A stretch of 38,639 nucleotides of DNA from Phycisphaerae bacterium (GTDB lineage: Bacteria; Planctomycetota; Phycisphaerae; Sedimentisphaerales; Anaerobacaceae). The translations under genes were made by a program, and so were the position numbers. Position 1 is the stretch's first letter, and each line of letters begins with the position of its first letter. Shown here piece after piece: positions 16,101 to 27,500 of this stretch. The notes under the pieces are model-generated. The model did no database searches. It had not been told where the DNA came from and saw only the letters and a list, made by a program, of their open reading frames with translations. The DNA is taken from contig JAUWBI010000029.1 in assembly GCA_030601745.1 (NCBI GenBank), positions 1 through 38,639 of the forward strand, written 5' to 3'.

Positions 16101-17737
16101 ATTGGAACCCTTCCCGCGTTCAATGCAGCTTCCTGCAAAGAATTCTCTACATTCAAATTTATAACGTCCGCCATATTTTCGAGGGTCTGGCCGGAACCCG
16201 CTTGACAGCTATAATTCATTTTTGCTTCTTTAACTGTTCCGTCCCCGGCGAAACTGGTAAACTTCATATCCTGGCCGCCTACTTCAAAAATGGTGTCGAT
16301 ATCAGAATCATAATGTTTGACGCCGAGAGCGTGACAGGTAATTTCATCAGTTATTTTATCTGTAATTTCTATTCCTGCTTTTGCTAATTCCTCAGATTTT
16401 TTCTTGTTAATTAAGATCTTCTCATATAATTTTCGTGCAGAACCGGTAGCGCCGACTCCCTTGACAATCACTCTGTCTTTGTGTCTGCTTAAATATTTTA
16501 TAACACGTTTTAATGACTCTTCGGGATTGCCGTAAGTTTTAATGTAAAGCTTGTCAAGAAGTCTTCCTGTTTTTAATTCAACCAAAGTCCCCTTTGTTGT
16601 CGTGCTTCCCCCATCAATACCTATTATAATCTTTGTTCTTTCCTGTACTTTCTCTTCCAGGTGAACACTCTTTTCATTTACTCTTTCAAGATACTCAAAA
16701 AGAGGAGGGGCAAAGTGTCTTTTTTCTCTACTGAACTCGGCAACCTTTTCAAGCTGCTCAAGATTAAAAACAAAGCTGTTGTTTTCTTCTACTCCCTTTA
16801 ATGCCGCACCTATGGCCGCTATGTTATGGTAATGTTTTGGCCTTTCTATAGAAATCCCAAGGAGATTCTCTAAATTTTCCCTTATAAGCCCATTAGCCAA
16901 AACACCTCCTGTTGCTATCGCACTATTGGAATTTTTGTAATCCTTAAATTCTCTTGCCCCAAGAACATCGATCTTATAATTTCTTGCAACCGTCCTAAAA
17001 AGTCCCGCCAGGTTATCTTCTCTTTTGGCCCCTTCATTTTGCTTATGAATCAAATCAGATTGGATAACGACGCCGCATCTTGCCAAGAACTCACTTGGCT
17101 CTTTTGAGTTTTTGGCTTCTTTTTCCGCTCTAAAAAACATTTCTTCCAGTCTTGATTGTAATTTCGCCCTGTTTCTTATTCCAACAGCTTCTCTCTCATT
17201 TTCATCTCCAGCTATTGGAGTGTCTTCTAATTGGGGACCAAGGATTTCGCCCTCGAACAGTCTTCTGCATTGCTTTTCTATTAACGTGCCGGAGCCGCCA
17301 CCGCATTTAGTTCCCGTCTTCCACTCCTGAATAATCTTCTTGCCGTTTATGTTCTTTAAGTTGAAAAAGTAGGAATCTTTCGCCCCTATATGGAAAATAT
17401 ATTCTGCATCCGGGCTAACCAGTCCTGCCCCTTTAGGAATTGTTACACTATCAAAATTATACGTTAAACTTTTCATAACGCCTGGAAAGGACTTTGCTCC
17501 GCTTCCTGAAAACGCGGTATTCTTTATCTTATCTTTATTGAATCGTTTTATTACGTCCCGCCAGGCCTGTTTTATAGCTCCAAGCGGATTGGCAAAATGC
17601 ATTATTGGTTTCGGAGAATATATTATTTCCCTGTCTTCGGTGAGAACCGCATAATGTATAAAACTACTGCCAACATCAAAACCCACAAAGAGGTTTTTCT
17701 CCCGGCTACCTGCTTTTTCTTTATTCTCTTTCTCCAT
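13121..17737 (-). CDS. Giant acyl-CoA dehydratase activase-type protein (two activase domains + DUF2229)
   Basis: A 1538-residue protein of the BcrA/BadF/HgdC type. The first ASKHA ATPase domain starts LFVGFDVGSSFIHYAVL (residues 17-33) with TGTKCGGGSGTLIEKQC. The second starts IIIGIDGGSTTTKGTLVEL (Asp375) with SCQAGSGQTLENMA and IDSTCGVFMEMDENR. The cysteines sit where homodimeric activases hold a shared [4Fe-4S] cluster. Next comes a DUF2229-like block (KTVGIKRSTATLGEKGIW) and a C-terminal dehydratase-like region (LPTTSGPCRFGKYVE, GPFTCMQEGVATAKIEA). Classical activases use ATP to send an electron to 2-hydroxyacyl-CoA dehydratases or benzoyl-CoA reductases; the role of these giant versions is not settled. 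No dehydratase subunits adjoin it. ATG 17737 is chosen over GTG 17782. It is clearly AT-richer than its neighbours. Confidence 0.85.
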   Translation of the reverse strand: MEKENKEKAGSREKNLFVGFDVGSSFIHYAVLTEDREIIYSPKPIMHFANPLGAIKQAWRDVIKRFNKDKIKNTAFSGSGAKSFPGVMKSLTYNFDSVTIPKGAGLVSPDAEYIFHIGAKDSYFFNLKNINGKKIIQEWKTGTKCGGGSGTLIEKQCRRLFEGEILGPQLEDTPIAGDENEREAVGIRNRAKLQSRLEEMFFRAEKEAKNSKEPSEFLARCGVVIQSDLIHKQNEGAKREDNLAGLFRTVARNYKIDVLGAREFKDYKNSNSAIATGGVLANGLIRENLENLLGISIERPKHYHNIAAIGAALKGVEENNSFVFNLEQLEKVAEFSREKRHFAPPLFEYLERVNEKSVHLEEKVQERTKIIIGIDGGSTTTKGTLVELKTGRLLDKLYIKTYGNPEESLKRVIKYLSRHKDRVIVKGVGATGSARKLYEKILINKKKSEELAKAGIEITDKITDEITCHALGVKHYDSDIDTIFEVGGQDMKFTSFAGDGTVKEAKMNYSCQAGSGQTLENMADVINLNVENSLQEAALNAGRVPIIDSTCGVFMEMDENRLIAEGFSKEEIAAAILRGTAASYYYKFVGGPQHVGEKCSAQGGPPLGKAFLAALAQVTDKEIEAYPHREMFGAWGQALDIIENIKQLEEQNRRYESAFRGWNLVDMPFEKQKVSCRELFMEKSCGVRDCQLEVFSIEDDKIITGGFCPRGNSEAVAKPKINYVEKYHKIYEKHFTKQGDLLERVSSAEIDKEKMKTVGIKRSTATLGEKGIWSAALFKKLGFHPVVSPRTDKEIAKIGIDNSRTDFCIARKIATGHAATLNNHPDIEYLFNPSFIEERKESPPDLKYCIYTESEGYVLNDVLSLDKNKQINPILHFGDEELVVQAFKQEFKRLGFKFTNKEIRGAIKYASEAEEEFKKELYKEGDKFLETVEKTSAKAYVGIGRDYVLLDPEASSSSGAMFSQIRGLYYIPQIFLEHRFRDIPIKGIANNEFWVQSVKILKASLFVAGHPDLFAIIMMNFGCGPDSLKIYQEEKIQQAADKAALVLLTDAQTNNAPFVTRTEAHERVVNQSKPKKLKLAKIRLREYSTENNDRRVWLIPYMGDSSFVAAAGLKHFGINSRVLPTNTEKGYEIARKHIYTEVCHPLKGVVGDALGFLNEEIEKKGKDYVEENYLVMLPTTSGPCRFGKYVEVLREFMDREGLEKVPIAGPSSETDYFDIPLPEKVGASNKLKVQQVLFKGINASDLLEDITLRFRPYAEDKQQITDLKKERLLVLGEVIENGAETADLIEWGKETVSRFTQANLRNQDRFPLVLYIGEIYMRHHDPYTDYVIEKLEEKNLEIIRDPITDWLDYVNQMNQRNSKRDIGLGIKALNLVRTLKAVRKFSKSFIKGRYMSYIEEKIAEPFHEVLYGRHSLPKPIEIIETLEKQHEFHGDIEGESPLSTGLAYYFMKDLIEPKNSAFISGIFHVGPFTCMQEGVATAKIEAMAKELRKTKLDLVFPIIHAFFGDSPNPNLDAEIAVFKEQCYQKKEMLKEKHG

Positions 17738-18457
17738 ATTCTCTACTCGTTTCCAATACTGATACCCAGGCTCTGTGCTCACTGCCTCATAAACGGCTTT
17801 CTCGCGGCCGAACCGACGTTACTAACTCCGGTGGCGCTCTTTTCTCCGGAATCAATCCTTCAATAGTTCTCTTTCTTGGCTAAGTATTATAACAGTTAAT
17901 ATACCTCGTCCCAGACCAAAAACAAGCACTTAATATCCGTCTGCTACGGGTACTCGCAACTGTAAATTCCGTGTTAAGTAACCTGTTGAACCCTATGATA
18001 ATTAACATCTCAACACCACTTAATACCCCCTCCTGTTAGCTTTACCAAACAAACTCACAAGCAACCCAATACTTTCCCCACAGGAGAAAACAGGCCCCTG
18101 CCCCCCTTAATTATTTGCTGTATAAAGCTTTAAAAAGAAACCCTGTTTGAAATCCAAGAATTTCACAGGTTATATGACTACTAATATTATATTTAAAACT
18201 ATAAATAATAGTATACTAACTTGCCCCATTCCTAAAGAATCCTATATCGTGGTTCTCAAACCGGGTCCAGACGTTAGATAGCTTATCTGCTTTAGAACAG
18301 GTGTTTTTATATCGACTTGGTTTGTTTAGAATCCCGCAGCTTTTTTTAAAAAAAGATTGTGAACAGGGACTTTTTAGTGTAGACTACAGCGATATTTTTA
18401 AGTTTGGAAATTCGACATTATTTTAACTCTTTTAGCCTTTTGATACAGGGGTCCATT
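17738..18457. other. AT-rich region upstream of dnaN; possible but unproven oriC
   Basis: About 720 bases without a gene, at a point where transcription diverges (activase left, dnaN right). It includes a very AT-rich stretch at about 18172-18226 (ACTAATATTATATTTAAAAC and on), the perfect 16-bp palindrome CTTTTTTTAAAAAAAG at 18340-18355, and loose DnaA-box-like words (TTTCCCCACAG near 18073, TTTCACAGG near 18161, TTGTGAACAG near 18357). No exact TTATCCACA is present and no dnaA gene is in the window, so an origin is only suggested by the dnaN-gyrB context. The dnaN promoter must lie here. Confidence 0.35.
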
Positions 18458-19564
18458 ATGAAAGTGAATTTTAATAGAGCAGCCCTTACTGAAGCTTTAG
18501 GCCTGCTGACATCTGTGGTGCCAAGCCGAACGCCTAAGCCGATATTGCGCTGTGTACATATTGCTGCTGGTGAGAAAGAAGTCCGAATTTACGCTACGGA
18601 CTTAGAGGTCGGTGTTAGCTATCTGCTTTCTGAAGTTCAAATCGAAGAGGCTGGCGAAGCGGTTGTTCCAGCGGACCGGCTGGCCGCTATTGTGCGTGAA
18701 AGTGTCGATGAGGTCCTGTCATTTCAAGCGGCCGAAAGTAGCTGTGAGATAAGAGGGGTTGACAGCCACTTTACGGTTTATGGCCAGGAGCCGGGCCAGT
18801 ATCCAGCCATCCCAAGCTTCAAGGGTGAGCCGAATATGGAAATTGCTTTAGAAAGACTTCAAGCTGGTATTGAGCAGTGTCTGTTTGCCACAGCGCGCGA
18901 GAGTAGTCGTTACGCAATTAACGGTATGCTGTGGGAGATTAAGGGCAAAAAGCTCTTGTTGGTTGCCACCGACGGTCGAAGACTGGCCCGCTGCAGGGTC
19001 AACTTAGCTTCAGCCCCGGATAAACAGATGGCGGCAGTAAAGATAATAGTGCCGGCCAAGACTATGGCTTTGTTAGACAAAATCGGCTCCCACGATAAGG
19101 ACACTGTTGCAGTTAAGCTTGTTGATAACCAGATACTGTTCAGCTGCGCAAACGTCGTTATAAGCTCGAATCTCGTCGAAGGTAATTTCCCGAAGTATGA
19201 GGACATAATCCCGACGGACTACACCAACAAGTTAACGCTGTCAACCGAGGCGGCGTTGAGTGCGGTTCGCCGCTCGGCGCTGCTGACGAGCGAGGAATCC
19301 AGGGGGATTAAGCTCTCTATCGGGGAGAATCGGCTGGTGTTTTCCGGCAGGGCACCGGAGACTGGCGATGCCCAGGTTGATATGCCGATAGATTATAAGG
19401 GCGAGCCGATTGAGATTGGCTTTAATCCACAGTATTTGATAGACGTCTTGCGGGTTATCAAAACGCCGGAATTCGAATTGGAGTTAGGCCAGCAGGACAG
19501 GCCGGGCCTGATAAAAAGCGGAGCAGATTTACTCTATGTTCTGATGCCAATCAACCTGGGTTAA
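18458..19564 (+). CDS. dnaN: DNA polymerase III sliding clamp (beta subunit)
   Basis: A 368-residue protein, the normal length. It forms the ring-shaped dimer that tethers polymerase III to DNA. It starts MKVNFNRAALTEALGLLTSVV with TPKPILRCVHI, typical of clamp domain 1. The middle has RYAINGMLWEIKGKKLLLVA-TDGRRLARC (domain 2, the TDGRRLA motif), followed by VEGNFPKYEDIIP. The C-terminus ends GLIKSGADLLYVLMPINLG, equivalent to the E. coli MPMRL tail that lines the partner-binding pocket. An upstream in-frame start at 18404 is rejected because ATG 18458 has AGGGG six bases upstream and gives the family N-terminus. It leads a same-strand cluster with dciA-like and gyrB; the 47-bp gap to the next gene suggests co-transcription. 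Confidence 0.97.
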   Translation: MKVNFNRAALTEALGLLTSVVPSRTPKPILRCVHIAAGEKEVRIYATDLEVGVSYLLSEVQIEEAGEAVVPADRLAAIVRESVDEVLSFQAAESSCEIRGVDSHFTVYGQEPGQYPAIPSFKGEPNMEIALERLQAGIEQCLFATARESSRYAINGMLWEIKGKKLLLVATDGRRLARCRVNLASAPDKQMAAVKIIVPAKTMALLDKIGSHDKDTVAVKLVDNQILFSCANVVISSNLVEGNFPKYEDIIPTDYTNKLTLSTEAALSAVRRSALLTSEESRGIKLSIGENRLVFSGRAPETGDAQVDMPIDYKGEPIEIGFNPQYLIDVLRVIKTPEFELELGQQDRPGLIKSGADLLYVLMPINLG

Positions 19565-19611
19565 TTCGGAGCTCGTGAAACGTAATACTGAATTGAACTA
19601 CGAGATACGTC

Positions 19612-19956
19612 ATGGATGACAGCCGACAAGCAAGCAACATTGCCAACCGGCGAACCAGGCAAAAGCCGGACCGAACAGTCAGGTTAGGTGATACCATCAG
19701 CCAGCTTATGGAGAATCGGATTTCGCCGCAACAGGCCAGGTTCAGCGCAGTAGAGGAGCTCTGGAGCCAACTGCTGCCGGCCGGGCTTCGCCGGCACTGC
19801 AAAATTGCCGACATTTCCGCCGGCCAGTTGAAAGTGCTGGTAGATTTGCCGCCATATATGCACGAGCTGCGACTATGCAGTTCAGAGCTTCTCAAAGAGC
19901 TGCAGCAGCAGTGTCCGCGGGCCCAAATTAAAAAAATCAAACTCGTTGTCGGTTGA
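19612..19956 (+). CDS. dciA: DUF721 / DciA-family protein
   Basis: A 114-residue protein. The core RISPQQARFSAVEELWSQLL, then PAGLRRHCKIADISAGQLKV, VDLPPYMHELRLCSSELL and the closing AQIKKIKLVVG follow the DUF721 pattern: a KH-like fold with a conserved 'L-V-x-S-x-x-W-x-x-EL' type helix and 'I-x-x-I-R-x-x-V-G' end. DciA loads or assists the replicative helicase DnaB in bacteria that lack DnaC. Its place between dnaN and gyrB, 47 and 94 bases away, supports a replication role. The symbol is given by family and context; sequence identity to studied DciA proteins could not be measured. Confidence 0.75.
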   Translation: MDDSRQASNIANRRTRQKPDRTVRLGDTISQLMENRISPQQARFSAVEELWSQLLPAGLRRHCKIADISAGQLKVLVDLPPYMHELRLCSSELLKELQQQCPRAQIKKIKLVVG

Positions 19957-20041
19957 CCATCTTGTAATTAAAAAGGGGGAGCTTGTGCGAAGCGACAGTG
20001 GCAAAGGGGCCTGATAGTTTGCAAAATTGGGCCCCGCTTAA

Positions 20042-22519
<2,478 letters not shown>

Positions 22520-22566
22520 AATCTCTCGATGCCGGATAGTCGATGCTCGGAACCTGATAACCTGCT

Positions 22567-24144
22567 TTATGGTATATTTAGTGGGTCGATATCCCTGATC
22601 CGCTCGGCATAAATCTCGTATGAATATTTTTTCAGGAGCTCTTTTCTGTAGTTTTCCAGGATTGTGTTTCTTTGTTCGTCCTGCATTACCATTTTGATAT
22701 GGTCTTTCATACTGCTTGAGTATTCTTTCAGTTTGCCGGGCGTCTTTTCTAATATTTTAACGATGCGCCACTTGACCCCCCCGCGGTAGAAGCCCTTTAC
22801 CGGCCCAACTATTTCATTCGGCTCGCCATTCCATAAGTCCTTGAAGAATATTCCTTCGCTGCGGGGATAAGCATTGAAGGTATATGCTTTTTTTTGCAAA
22901 GAGAGCTCTTTTCTGACTGCCTCGAAATCCTTTCCGCTGTCTAATTCGTCTTTGACTTTCTGAGCCGTTTTAAGGTCTTGACACCAGATTTGGTCAATCC
23001 TGAGGGTCTTCTGGGTTCCGAATTCCTCCTTGTTTTTCTCGAAGTAGGCCATTATCTCCTGCTCGTTTGGTTCCGAAACCGCCTTGCGTTTTTCGCGGGT
23101 GGCTTTGCTGAGCAGGCGCATATCTTCCTGCTCTTTTATTTGCTTCAGCAAATTTTCATCCTTGTCGAGTCCGAGTGACTCGGCCTCAGAGATGAAAATG
23201 TGCCCAGGCCGGATCCTCAAGGCCCTGTTTAGTAACCGTTCAACGCCCGCTACGGTATGCAAATCCCTCGGACGGGACGGTGGAGACATTTCACACAAAG
23301 TATCGAACCAGTCCTTCAATGTTACTTTTCCGGTATCATACGCTGCCAGAACAATGTTTTTCTCTTCCGGCGTCAATTCATTTTTTATTTGACGGATGCG
23401 GATAAGTCTCATTCTGCGGGGCTCTTTCGGGCGCAGCAGCAGTCTTTGATGGATTCGGGCTGCTTCGGGGAAATTACCACTTAACTTTTGAAGATGGAGC
23501 TTTTCACAGAGCTCTTTGTAATACTGACTTAAGATGATGTTGGCCTTTGCCCTTTCGACCATTGTCCTTGCGCGTGCTCGGTTTAGCTTAGGGTCGGTTT
23601 TCATCTTTTCGTCAATTTCTGATTCCGCAACTATTATTTTTCCTCGCAGGTGGGTTTCCAATAATAAGGTTGCCAGCTTTTTTTGCTTAAATTTCTTAAG
23701 CAGCGCATGGATTGTTTCATCTTCCAGATAGTTGAGCTTTCGAGCTTCTATCACCATCGCTTTTTCAGCTATCATTTTCGCAAGTACGGTTTTTGCGTCC
23801 ACCGGCTCGTCTTGTTTGCTATAGTCTTCGTCCTGTGGTTGCAGCTCCATCATTAGTTGCTTCCGGAGCTCTTCTTTTGTGATGACGTACTCGCCTATTT
23901 TCGCAACGATATTTGACGGCCCGGCTGGGGCTGCGGGTTTTGTTTTGCTTTCGGCGACTTCGCCGGGATGTTTGGCCTCCGGCGGCTTTGTCTCAATGGC
24001 TATTGGTTTGCCGGCTGTATCGATTGTCGCTTGTTCGGTCGTCTCGCCCCGCCCCTGCGGCAGGGGTCGGGTCTCGCAGGAATGGCAAAGCAGTATTAAC
24101 AGGCCCAGAAAAGATAAAGCCGATTTGCTCTGAAATAATTTCAT
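22567..24144 (-). CDS. SurA-like periplasmic chaperone / peptidyl-prolyl isomerase lipoprotein
   Basis: A 525-residue protein with a lipoprotein-type signal (FLGLLILLCHSC, lipidation at Cys20 or Cys23). A Pro/Lys-rich linker follows. The chaperone domain IVAKIGEYVITKEELRKQL, then AKMIAEKAMVIEARKLNY, is the SurA/PrsA N-terminal signature. The C-terminal part (KNKEEFGTQKTLRIDQIWCQ, LDSGKDFEAVRKELS, GIFFKDLWNGEPNEIVGPVK) resembles a parvulin PPIase domain, though the middle is poorly conserved and activity is uncertain. It would fold exported proteins. GGAG lies eight bases before ATG. It is divergent from the large protease at 24553, a plausible client. Residues TRPLPQGRGE just after the lipobox come from a hairpin CCCCTG-CGG-CAGGGG (24052-24066). 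Confidence 0.75.
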   Translation of the reverse strand: MKLFQSKSALSFLGLLILLCHSCETRPLPQGRGETTEQATIDTAGKPIAIETKPPEAKHPGEVAESKTKPAAPAGPSNIVAKIGEYVITKEELRKQLMMELQPQDEDYSKQDEPVDAKTVLAKMIAEKAMVIEARKLNYLEDETIHALLKKFKQKKLATLLLETHLRGKIIVAESEIDEKMKTDPKLNRARARTMVERAKANIILSQYYKELCEKLHLQKLSGNFPEAARIHQRLLLRPKEPRRMRLIRIRQIKNELTPEEKNIVLAAYDTGKVTLKDWFDTLCEMSPPSRPRDLHTVAGVERLLNRALRIRPGHIFISEAESLGLDKDENLLKQIKEQEDMRLLSKATREKRKAVSEPNEQEIMAYFEKNKEEFGTQKTLRIDQIWCQDLKTAQKVKDELDSGKDFEAVRKELSLQKKAYTFNAYPRSEGIFFKDLWNGEPNEIVGPVKGFYRGGVKWRIVKILEKTPGKLKEYSSSMKDHIKMVMQDEQRNTILENYRKELLKKYSYEIYAERIRDIDPLNIP

Positions 24145-24222
24145 CGTGTGTACTCCTTATTTAAATGTTCAGGTTTTTTGCCGAATAGAGACCGTGGTGG
24201 CCTGGCTAAGTTGTAAGTGATT

Positions 24223-24520
24223 CGTGCCTGAGTGCAAGCCACAACGCAACTTTGGCCTCAAATAAAGCTTTTACAGGTTTAATTATAACCTCTCTGTCGG
24301 GATTAGGCAAGTTAAATTGCCCGGGCACCCTCGGTTTTTGGCCATCACAGGCCCATTGGCAGTAACGCCGTTGTTTTTAGGGACTGCTGCACTATAGCCC
24401 CGTGTTTCTACCGGAAAAGTGGAAAGATTGAAAAGTTTCCTTGGTTTTCGTGGAGAGAGTTTGCTATAATTAAGTTTCCCTGCAAGTTGAAAGTCAAGTT
24501 GTGGCTTGCACTCAGGCACG
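24223..24520. repeat. MITE-like or regulatory region bounded by 23-bp perfect inverted repeats
   Basis: The left arm 24223-24245 and right arm 24498-24520 (ends ...GCACTCAGGCACG) are exact reverse complements, and similarity fades inward. There is no obvious target duplication outside (GTAAGTGATT versus GACCGGTTAC). It is 298 bp end to end. Confidence 0.6.
24441..24470 (+). promoter_or_regulatory. Candidate promoter of the S8 protease gene
   Basis: -35 TTGGTT (24441-24446), 18-bp spacer, -10 TATAAT (24465-24470), 82 bases before the start codon. The consensus -10 is the strong part. Confidence 0.5.
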
Positions 24521-24552
24521 GACCGGTTACAGTACTGAAAGGAGGAGGCCAT

Positions 24553-27500
24553 ATGTTAAATCCGAAGCTCGAATATCGAAATCCGAAACAATATCAAAAT
24601 TCGAAATTCAAATGTTCAAAACGCTCGGTTTCGAATTTTATATTTTGGTCATTCATATTTGTTTCGTGCTTCGGATTTCGAATTTCGGATTTACCCGCCG
24701 TCGTGTGTCCTCTCAAAACGCCATCTCAAGAGTTTTATGATTACATTATTACGGTAGGAAACGAGGAGCTTCGGTTTGTACGCTGCCCAGAGCTGGGATA
24801 TGTTGTAAAGTCACAAGAGCAAACAACTGCGATTGAGGCTTTAGATGAGACGTTGAGAGAGTTTGGGGCCGGGGATGTAAGGCCGGTCCGTGGGTTAGGC
24901 CGGCGAGGTGTTTCGGTTGTGTTCAGCGAGCGTCCAGCCGATGAAAACGAAAATACTATCAGGATGCTCAGGGCCCGGAGCCGGATTAGGTATGCAGCGC
25001 CGCTGTTTTGCGCCCGTGGCGAGACGGCAGCTATCATACCGGAGATTGTTGTTCGGGTAACGGCCGAAACGGATGCAGAACATCTCCAGACGGTCTGCCA
25101 AACAATGGACTTGACTATCAAAAAGAGGCTGGAATTTACGCACTGTGAGTATCTCATAGAAGTTCTGGGAACGGATGCAAGTGCGGTATTCGCTGCTGTT
25201 GAGCAACTTAATCAAATTTCGTTTATTGAGTGGGCGGTTCCGAACGTCGCCTTTCGCCCCCGGTTTTGTGGGCAAGTTATCCCAAATGACACCTATTTCC
25301 CCAATCAGTGGCACTTGAACAACACGGGGCAAGCCGGCGGCACGCCCGATACAGATATCGACGCACCGGAGGCGTGGGAGGTCAGCACGGGAGACCCTGA
25401 TATTGTGGTTGCCGTAGTGGATTCAGGGGTAGATACCGACCATCCCGATTTAATTAACAACATCGTGCCGGGATATGATTTTTATGATGATGACAATTCG
25501 CCTGAACCTTACGGAGATGACGCCCACGGCACGGCCTGTGCCGGGCTGATAGCAGCCCAGGGAAACAACGGTCTTGGCGTTACAGGTGCTGCGTGGAACT
25601 GTAGGATAATGCCCATCCGTATCGTAGACTGGGCAGAAGCAGGACTTATCACCGAGGCAGATGTAGCTGCCGCCTTTCGTTGGGCGGCTGAAAATGGCGC
25701 TGATGTCCTCAGCAACAGTTGGGGTTCGTCCTGGCCATTGCCCGTAGTTCGCTCTGCCATAGCGGCTGTTACCGCGCCGGGTGGAACAGGACGCAACGGG
25801 AAAGGCTGTGTTGTCCTGACCGCCTCAGGGAACTGGCCGAGTGGCGGCCCCGTCTGGTATCCCGCGAAGTACCCTGAAGTCATCGCAGTCGGCGCCACAA
25901 ATCGGAACGACGTAGTCTGGAACTACAGCAGATGTGGGCCTGAACTGGACATCGTCACGCCGAGCGGGGCGGCATACGACTGGGGAGCTGATTTTAATCT
26001 CTGGACAACAGACATCGCTGGAAGCGCCGGATGGAACAAATACAACTGCAACCCTAATATATTGGACTATACAGACCAGATGGGAGGCACCTCCGGGGCC
26101 TGTGCGATTGCGGCTGGGGTAGCAGCCCTTATTCTCTCTGTTGACCCGAATTTGACCAATGTACAAGTGCAGAGCATTCTGCAAATATCTGCCGTTGATT
26201 TGGGCGAGCCGGGCAGGGACGACTATTACGGATATGGTCGTGTGGATGCCGGGGCAGCGTTGGCTCTGGCGCAGGCACTGCCACAAACGCTATTTGTTGA
26301 CGATAGTGCTCCCGATGACCCCGGCCCGGGAGACCCTGCTATCAGTGACCCGCTGGAGAACGGCTCGGCCGAGCACCCCTTCGATGCTATTCAGGAAGCC
26401 ATTGACGCCACCATCCCCGGAAAAACCGTGATTGTCCTGCCCGGAACCTATACCGGCAATGGCAACCGCGATATCGACTTTGGCGGAAAGGCCATTACCC
26501 TGCGAAGCACAGACCCCAATGACCCCAATATCGTTGCTGCAACGGTAATTGACTGTAACGGCACCGAAGCTGAACCACATCGGGGTTTCTACTTCCACAG
26601 CGGCGAAGATGGGAATGCCGTTGTAGATGGGCTGACAATTAAAAACGGTTATGACAGACAGGGCGGGGGGATATACTGTATTGGCAGCAGGCCGACAGTA
26701 AACAACTGCACCTTCAGCGGGAACTACGGCAGTGGGATCGTCTACAACTACTGTGGCGGGCCGATACTGACCAACTGCATCTTCAGCGGGAACTCGGCCA
26801 GGTGGGGCGGCGGGATATGTAACTACTACAGCGGCACGACACTGACTAACTGCACCTTCAGTGAGAACTCGGCCAAGTGGGGCGGCGGGATGTACAACTC
26901 CTGGAGCAACGACTACTACGGTATCGCCACACTGATTAACTGTGTGTTCAGCGGCAATTCCGCTGGTAGTGATGGCGGTGGGATGCACAATTACTACAGC
27001 GAGCCGGTGGTAACAAACTCCATTTTCAGCGGCAACTCAGTCGCCAGCGGTGGTAAGGGGGGCGGGATGTTCAATCAAAATTCTTCTTCAACGCTGACCA
27101 ATTGCACCTTCAGCGGAAACTTAGCTGGCGCCGGCGGCGGGATGTACGACCGCAGCAGCAGCGCCACGCTGACCAACTGCATCCTCTGGGGCAACATGAG
27201 TGTAGGCGGAACGGGCGAGACCGCGCAGCTCCAGACAGACGGCGAAGCCCTGGCCGTCAACTACTGTTGCATTCAGGGTTTGACGGGGGTGCTGGGCGGC
27301 ACTGGCAATATCGGCGATGAGCCGCTGTTCGTGCACGCCGGCGGAACCGATACCCTGCTCGGCACAGAGGATGACAACCTGCGTTTGCTGCCTGGCTCGC
27401 CCTGTGTCGACGCGGGTGATAACTCGGCGGTTCCGCCGTTCCTGCTTACCGACCTCGACTTAGAGCCACGCTTCACCGATGACCCTGATACCCCGGACAC

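Larger units (their letters stand above)
24145..24552. other. Divergent intergenic region with a 23-bp inverted repeat
   Basis: 408 bases between divergent genes. A perfect 23-bp inverted repeat lies at 24223-24245 (CGTGCCTGAGTGCAAGCC and on) and 24498-24520, enclosing 252 bp. A promoter for the protease and its ribosome site also lie here. No convincing gene. Confidence 0.7.

Noticed and set aside
19997-20040. GGGGCC/GGCCCC hairpin before gyrB as a terminator or riboswitch
   Set aside because: No T-run follows and there is no recognisable riboswitch core; noted only as a possible leader hairpin.
24283-24552. 89-residue minus-strand frame upstream of the protease
   Set aside because: It overlaps the protease promoter and a 23-bp inverted repeat, with no ribosome site or recognisable domain.
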